A stretch of DNA of 8,717 nucleotides, from positions 1-8,717 of the forward strand of contig CAYFSC010000128.1 in assembly GCA_964345695.1 (NCBI GenBank). Reading direction: 5' to 3'. Below are positions 5,768-8,717 of this stretch, one piece after another. Position 1 is the first letter of the stretch. Every line of letters starts with the position of its first letter. A model generated the notes under the pieces. It was not told the DNA's origin. It saw only the letters and a program-made list of their open reading frames with translations, and ran no database searches. The stretch is from CAYFSC01 sp964345695. Lineage in GTDB: Bacteria; Bacteroidota; Rhodothermia; Rhodothermales; Salinibacteraceae. A program made the position numbers and the translations under genes.

Positions 5768-7066
5768 ATGCTATCGCGTCCGTCTTGTTTTCTGCGAACG
5801 CTCGTCCTCCTCCTTCTTCTCACCCCCGCAGCGACGGCTTCGGGACTCCGGGCCGCCCCGCCGTCCGACACCACCCACTACGCCATCGACGCCCAGATCC
5901 AGCCCGCGACCGGCCAGTTCGACGTGGCGGTCGACATGCGCTTCGTGCCCCGCGCCCCCACCGATACGCTTCGGTTCCTGCTGCATGACGGCATGACAAT
6001 CGAAGAGTTGGCCTCTCCCGCCGCCGGCGCCCCCACCACGCGCCCCTGGCGTATCGGCGGCGCCGACACCGTCCACACAAAGATCGTAACCGTTCCGCTG
6101 ACGCGCACGGCCTCCCCGTCCGACCCCGTCTCGCTCTCGTGGACCTACGCAGGGCGCCTGCAGAACGACCAGTTGAAGATCGGCGGACCGGTTGTGTCGC
6201 CGCACTGGATCGAGCTTCCCGTCGAGGCGATGTGGGTACCCATCCACACGTCTTTCCAGGCGCGATTCACGTTCGACGCCACCCTCGACCTGCCCGACGA
6301 TTTCGAGGTCGTGAGCACAGGGCAGGTACGAGACACAGCCTCCGGGTGGCGCATCACGTCGACGGTGCCGGGGCCCGACGTGCCGGTGATTGCCTCAGAC
6401 CGCCTTCAAGCAGTGCGGCCCGCGTCCGGTGCAGGCGCCGTGACCGTCTACCACGCCGGCGCCCCTGACTCGCTGACGGGCTTCGTGGCCGCGCACGCCT
6501 CGCAGGTCGTGGACCGGTACGCCGGCCGGTTTCAGACGGGACGAGAGGCCGACCGTCTTCGCATTACCATCCCGCCGGTCCAGCGCGCCAAGCCCAGCAG
6601 CTACGCGCGGACTGGACTCATTGCCCTGTCGCACGGCATCGACCCCGACACAAGCCTCGTCGGCCTGATCGCGCACGAAGCCGCCCACCTGTGGTGGACC
6701 GACGCGAAGAATCCGATGAGCCGCCACAACTTCCTGAACGAGTCCTTCGCCGAATACGCCTCGTGGCTGGCGCTTCGTGAGGTGTACGGCGAGGCGGTCT
6801 ACCGGGCGCGCATCGAGTCGGCGCGCGCCAAAGCCGAAAAGGCGCCGAGCTTTGACGACTGGAGTCCGCGCCTCGACGGAGTGCTGTCGTACGAAAAGGG
6901 ACCGGTGTTGCTGCATCAGCTGCGCTCCCGAATTGGCGACGCGACCTTCCAGACGTTTTTGCGCCACCTGCAGCGCAACGAGGTGGGCACGCTCGACGGC
7001 ATGGTGGCCACCCTGAAACAGGTGAGCGATCCGGAGACGGCCCAGTGGTTCGAGGCGAAGCTGTGA
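5768..7066 (+). CDS. Short exported M1-like (gluzincin) metallopeptidase
   Basis: The protein has 432 residues from the ATG at 5768 (a TTG at 5765 is the only nearby alternative). It begins with a signal peptide: basic residues, the Leu run 12-18 and a likely signal peptidase I cut after A-T-A (A24). A beta-rich N-terminal part (about 36-200) resembles the M1 substrate-binding domain. The zinc site is H303-E304-A-A-H307, with E325 in L-N-E-S-F-A-E-Y, and Y375 in S-Y-E-K-G matches the transition-state Tyr of the family. Two points are unusual. The spacing between H307 and E325 is 17 residues instead of the usual 18, and the G-x-M-E-N aminopeptidase motif is absent, with S-Y-A-R-T-G-L-I-A-L at its place. 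The large C-terminal helical domain is also missing. It probably acts in the periplasm or outside the cell, but exopeptidase specificity is doubtful. Confidence 0.82.
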   Translation: MLSRPSCFLRTLVLLLLLTPAATASGLRAAPPSDTTHYAIDAQIQPATGQFDVAVDMRFVPRAPTDTLRFLLHDGMTIEELASPAAGAPTTRPWRIGGADTVHTKIVTVPLTRTASPSDPVSLSWTYAGRLQNDQLKIGGPVVSPHWIELPVEAMWVPIHTSFQARFTFDATLDLPDDFEVVSTGQVRDTASGWRITSTVPGPDVPVIASDRLQAVRPASGAGAVTVYHAGAPDSLTGFVAAHASQVVDRYAGRFQTGREADRLRITIPPVQRAKPSSYARTGLIALSHGIDPDTSLVGLIAHEAAHLWWTDAKNPMSRHNFLNESFAEYASWLALREVYGEAVYRARIESARAKAEKAPSFDDWSPRLDGVLSYEKGPVLLHQLRSRIGDATFQTFLRHLQRNEVGTLDGMVATLKQVSDPETAQWFEAKL

Positions 7067-7079
7067 CCGAACCCGTCCG

Positions 7080-7385
7080 CTAGCGACAGGCCGACGTCGC
7101 GGTCGATGGCATCGCGTCGGACGCGGGCAGGGCGTCGATCGCCTGGCGGAGCGCCGCCAGGTCGGCCTTCAGTTGCACGATGAGCCGGCGGCGCGTGGTC
7201 GCGTCGATAGAGGCGTACGCCTCGCCCTGCAGGGCGCGCAGTGCGCGTCGGTGATGGCACTGGGCCCGGTACAGATCGGCGGGCGGCCGGGTATGCAGCC
7301 CGTTGTGGGCCGGGGTCCCGGTGCCGTTGGAACGGGCGGACGGGGCGGACGGAAGGACGTAATGCAGAGACGTAGGTACCGGCAT
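7080..7385 (-). CDS. Hypothetical protein, 101 residues, partly helical
   Basis: The frame runs on the minus strand from an ATG at 7385 to a TAG at 7080, converging with the M1-like gene whose stop lies 13 bases away. Codon third positions are mostly G or C as in the neighbouring genes. The C-terminal half (about 44-88) reads as a plausible amphipathic helix with alternating Arg/Leu/Ala. The N-terminal half is Pro/Ser/Thr-rich and does not look like a signal peptide. It lies 197 bases downstream of the zinc-finger gene on the same strand and could be a distal operon member. No family is recognised, and it may be a chance ORF. Confidence 0.4.
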   Translation of the reverse strand: MPVPTSLHYVLPSAPSARSNGTGTPAHNGLHTRPPADLYRAQCHHRRALRALQGEAYASIDATTRRRLIVQLKADLAALRQAIDALPASDAMPSTATSACR

Positions 7386-7582
7386 GAGAACCAGGAATGG
7401 GTGAGCGTACAGCGGAGCGACGCATGGGCCAGCACGCGGTCACGCTTGGCTCGGAAGCGGTTCCAAGAAGCGCGCCTCGCGCTCGACAGAGAGCGCCGTT
7501 TCGGCTGGAATCCGAGTGCAGGACGTGAGCGTCCCACGAGAACGCTCTGCCTCAGAGACGAGCGCTCGATGCGGAACCGCCA

Positions 7583-7813
7583 CTATTCATCGATAGCATC
7601 CAGAGCATCCAGCAGGGCCTTGTATTCCTCGTGGCAATCGTCGCATCGCTGGAGATGGTCGTGGACCCGCGGCATGATCTCGTCGACGGAGCGCCCGCTC
7701 CGCGCCAGTTCGGCAAAGCGGTCGAGTTCGGCAAAACAGTCGTCGCAGCCAATCTCGTTCGGTTCCGTATTCGCGATGGCGCGCGCCACGTTCTGTAGAA
7801 ACGATCGATCCAT
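7583..7813 (-). CDS. Soluble zinc-binding anti-sigma-like protein
   Basis: A 76-residue acidic protein. H53-L-Q-R-C57-D-D-C60 fits the H-x3-C-x2-C signature of zinc-binding anti-sigma (ZAS, zf-HC2) domains, followed by the usual helix (E-E-Y-K-A-L-L-D-A-L). A second C-D-D-C (C23-C26) near the N-terminus could supply more ligands or a redox pair. There is no membrane segment, so it would act in the cytoplasm, unlike many membrane-anchored anti-sigma factors. It starts 69 bases after the end of the sigma-factor gene on the same strand, the common order for a sigma/anti-sigma pair. The role as inhibitor of that sigma factor is inferred from motif plus position. The alternative is a small unrelated zinc protein. 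Confidence 0.8.
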   Translation of the reverse strand: MDRSFLQNVARAIANTEPNEIGCDDCFAELDRFAELARSGRSVDEIMPRVHDHLQRCDDCHEEYKALLDALDAIDE

Positions 7814-7882
7814 AAGCCGGGCTACATGTCGGGTTGAGGGGAGCGCTGTGGTGTAGACGCGATGACCCCGCGAAATCTTTCG

Positions 7883-8593
7883 TCAGCTCAACTCGGCGAG
7901 CAGACGGTCGGGCGAGATGCCCTCGTCTTCGAGGGCAGACTTCACCTTCTGCCGCCCGTCGTAGATGGCTTTGTAGAGCGCGTTGCGGGTGGTATCCATA
8001 CGGTCGGCCACTTCCTGCAGGGGCATGTCGTGCATGACGGCGGTGACGGCTTTGCGCTGCCGCTCGGTGAGCTCTTCCTGGATGATGCGCTCCATGCGGT
8101 CCATCATCAGGCGCTGGCTGGTCGACTCCACTGGGTCGTCCTCCACCTCGGGCGACGCGGCCACCCCCGGACGGGTCGGGCCGCCCTCGTCTTCCGAGAT
8201 CATGTCGTTGAGGGACACGTCGTTCCACCGCTTGCGGCGCAGCTCGCTCAGCGCAGTGCGGACGGCGATCTTCTGCGCCCACGTGGTAAACTGGCTCTCG
8301 CCGCGGAAGGTATCCAGCTTGTCGAGGATTTTCACCAGGGCGTCCTGAGCGAAATCTTCGGCGAGCGTATCGGCCCGGCGGGGCACCCGTTTTCGCAACG
8401 CCGCTCGCAGGCCCCGGACGAGCGTCTGACGCAGCTCGTCGAGCGCGGTAGAATCGGGGTCCGGACCCTCAAGGGCACGGAGCCACTCGTCGTTGGTCGA
8501 GGGCACGGCCTGGGAGTCCGACGTGTCGGTGCTCGAAAGCCAGTTCAGCATGGCACGGCGGAGTGGTGAATTGAGAAGCGAGCGCGCGGGCAT
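7883..8593 (-). CDS. ECF-like RNA polymerase sigma factor
   Basis: The protein has 236 residues from the ATG at 8593; an internal ATG at 8551 (residue 15) is also possible and neither has a clear ribosome site. Region 2 spans about 56-122: E-D-F-A-Q-D-A-L-V-K-I, then F-R-G-E-S-Q-F-T-T-W-A-Q-K-I-A, then the basic S-E-L-R-R-K-R. Region 4 spans about 172-222: E-E-L-T-E-R-Q-R-K-A-V, with the helix-turn-helix P-L-Q-E-V-A-D-R-M-D-T-T-R-N-A-L-Y-K. An acidic linker (about 130-160) joins them. The absence of regions 1 and 3 marks it as extracytoplasmic-function type, although it is longer than most because of its N-terminal extension and linker. The zinc-binding protein encoded just downstream is its probable regulator. 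Target promoters cannot be deduced here. Confidence 0.9.
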   Translation of the reverse strand: MPARSLLNSPLRRAMLNWLSSTDTSDSQAVPSTNDEWLRALEGPDPDSTALDELRQTLVRGLRAALRKRVPRRADTLAEDFAQDALVKILDKLDTFRGESQFTTWAQKIAVRTALSELRRKRWNDVSLNDMISEDEGGPTRPGVAASPEVEDDPVESTSQRLMMDRMERIIQEELTERQRKAVTAVMHDMPLQEVADRMDTTRNALYKAIYDGRQKVKSALEDEGISPDRLLAELS

Positions 8594-8717
8594 TCACCCG
8601 GACGCGTCATCGAGCACAAGGACCCAGGGGACCTATGGGCGTTGCGGAAGCGTCCATCGTTACACCTGCCGCCGCCGACCCCACGGCAATCGCATCATGG
8701 CAACCACGTCGCTCTGA
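8594..8717 (-). other. Upstream region of the sigma-factor gene
   Basis: These last 124 bases should hold the sigma gene's promoter, read on the minus strand. TGTAAC (8664-8659) resembles the -35 core of several ECF promoters, and a CCATAGG lies further downstream, but no convincing -10 pair can be fixed. A minus-strand frame enters from the right edge and stops at 8609-8607. It could be the tail of another gene or chance, since only about 36 codons are visible. Nothing else is recognised. Confidence 0.3.

Noticed and set aside
7527..7547. Terminator for the sigma/anti-sigma operon (GAGCGT / ACGCTC inverted repeat)
   Set aside because: Only six base pairs with a nine-base loop and no T run on the minus strand.
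7173..7856. 227-residue plus-strand ORF
   Set aside because: It overlaps the zinc-finger gene antisense and is Arg/Ser-rich without any recognisable motif.
7862..8569. 235-residue plus-strand ORF opposite the sigma factor
   Set aside because: The minus strand encodes clear sigma regions 2 and 4; the plus frame is its mirror.

Overview
The window looks like a chromosomal stretch from a GC-rich, halophile-like member of the Rhodothermia (Salinibacter-type) branch near the Bacteroidota. Three things suggest this: a C-terminal type IX secretion sorting domain at the left edge, GC-rich third codon positions, and proteins rich in Asp/Glu. Start codons also lack clear Shine-Dalgarno sequences, as is common in this group. 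The taxonomic assignment is an inference from these traits, not a database match.

Left part (1-937): the 3' end of a secreted protein carrying a T9SS type A sorting domain, then about 600 bases with no large gene. This stretch holds a 52-codon ORF with a RiPP-leader-like segment (439-597), a UUCG hairpin, a strong intrinsic terminator (656-689) and a near-consensus sigma-70 promoter (872-900) for the next gene.

Middle-left (938-3399): a TetR/AcrR-family regulator, two tandem carboxymuconolactone-decarboxylase/AhpD-like proteins and an SRPBCC-fold protein, all on the plus strand. The first CMD protein has the full AhpD-type redox motif (E66, C78, C81, H85). The second keeps E66 and H85 at the same residue numbers but has Ser in place of both Cys. 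A 24-base box with 17 matches lies upstream of both the regulator and the first CMD gene, overlapping likely promoter elements. It is a good candidate TetR operator, so this looks like a small autoregulated stress or detoxification module.

Middle-right (3448-7066): a lipoprotein of the LCAT-like alpha/beta-hydrolase family with a full Ser-Asp-His triad, a DUF4279 protein just downstream, and an exported short M1-like (gluzincin) metallopeptidase with an atypical zinc-site spacing and no GAMEN motif.

Right part (7080-8717, minus strand): an ECF-like sigma factor followed by a 76-residue soluble protein with two CDDC motifs and the H-x3-C-x2-C signature of zinc-binding anti-sigma factors. A less certain 101-residue ORF lies downstream and converges on the peptidase gene. 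No rRNA, tRNA, CRISPR array, insertion sequence or phage gene was seen.
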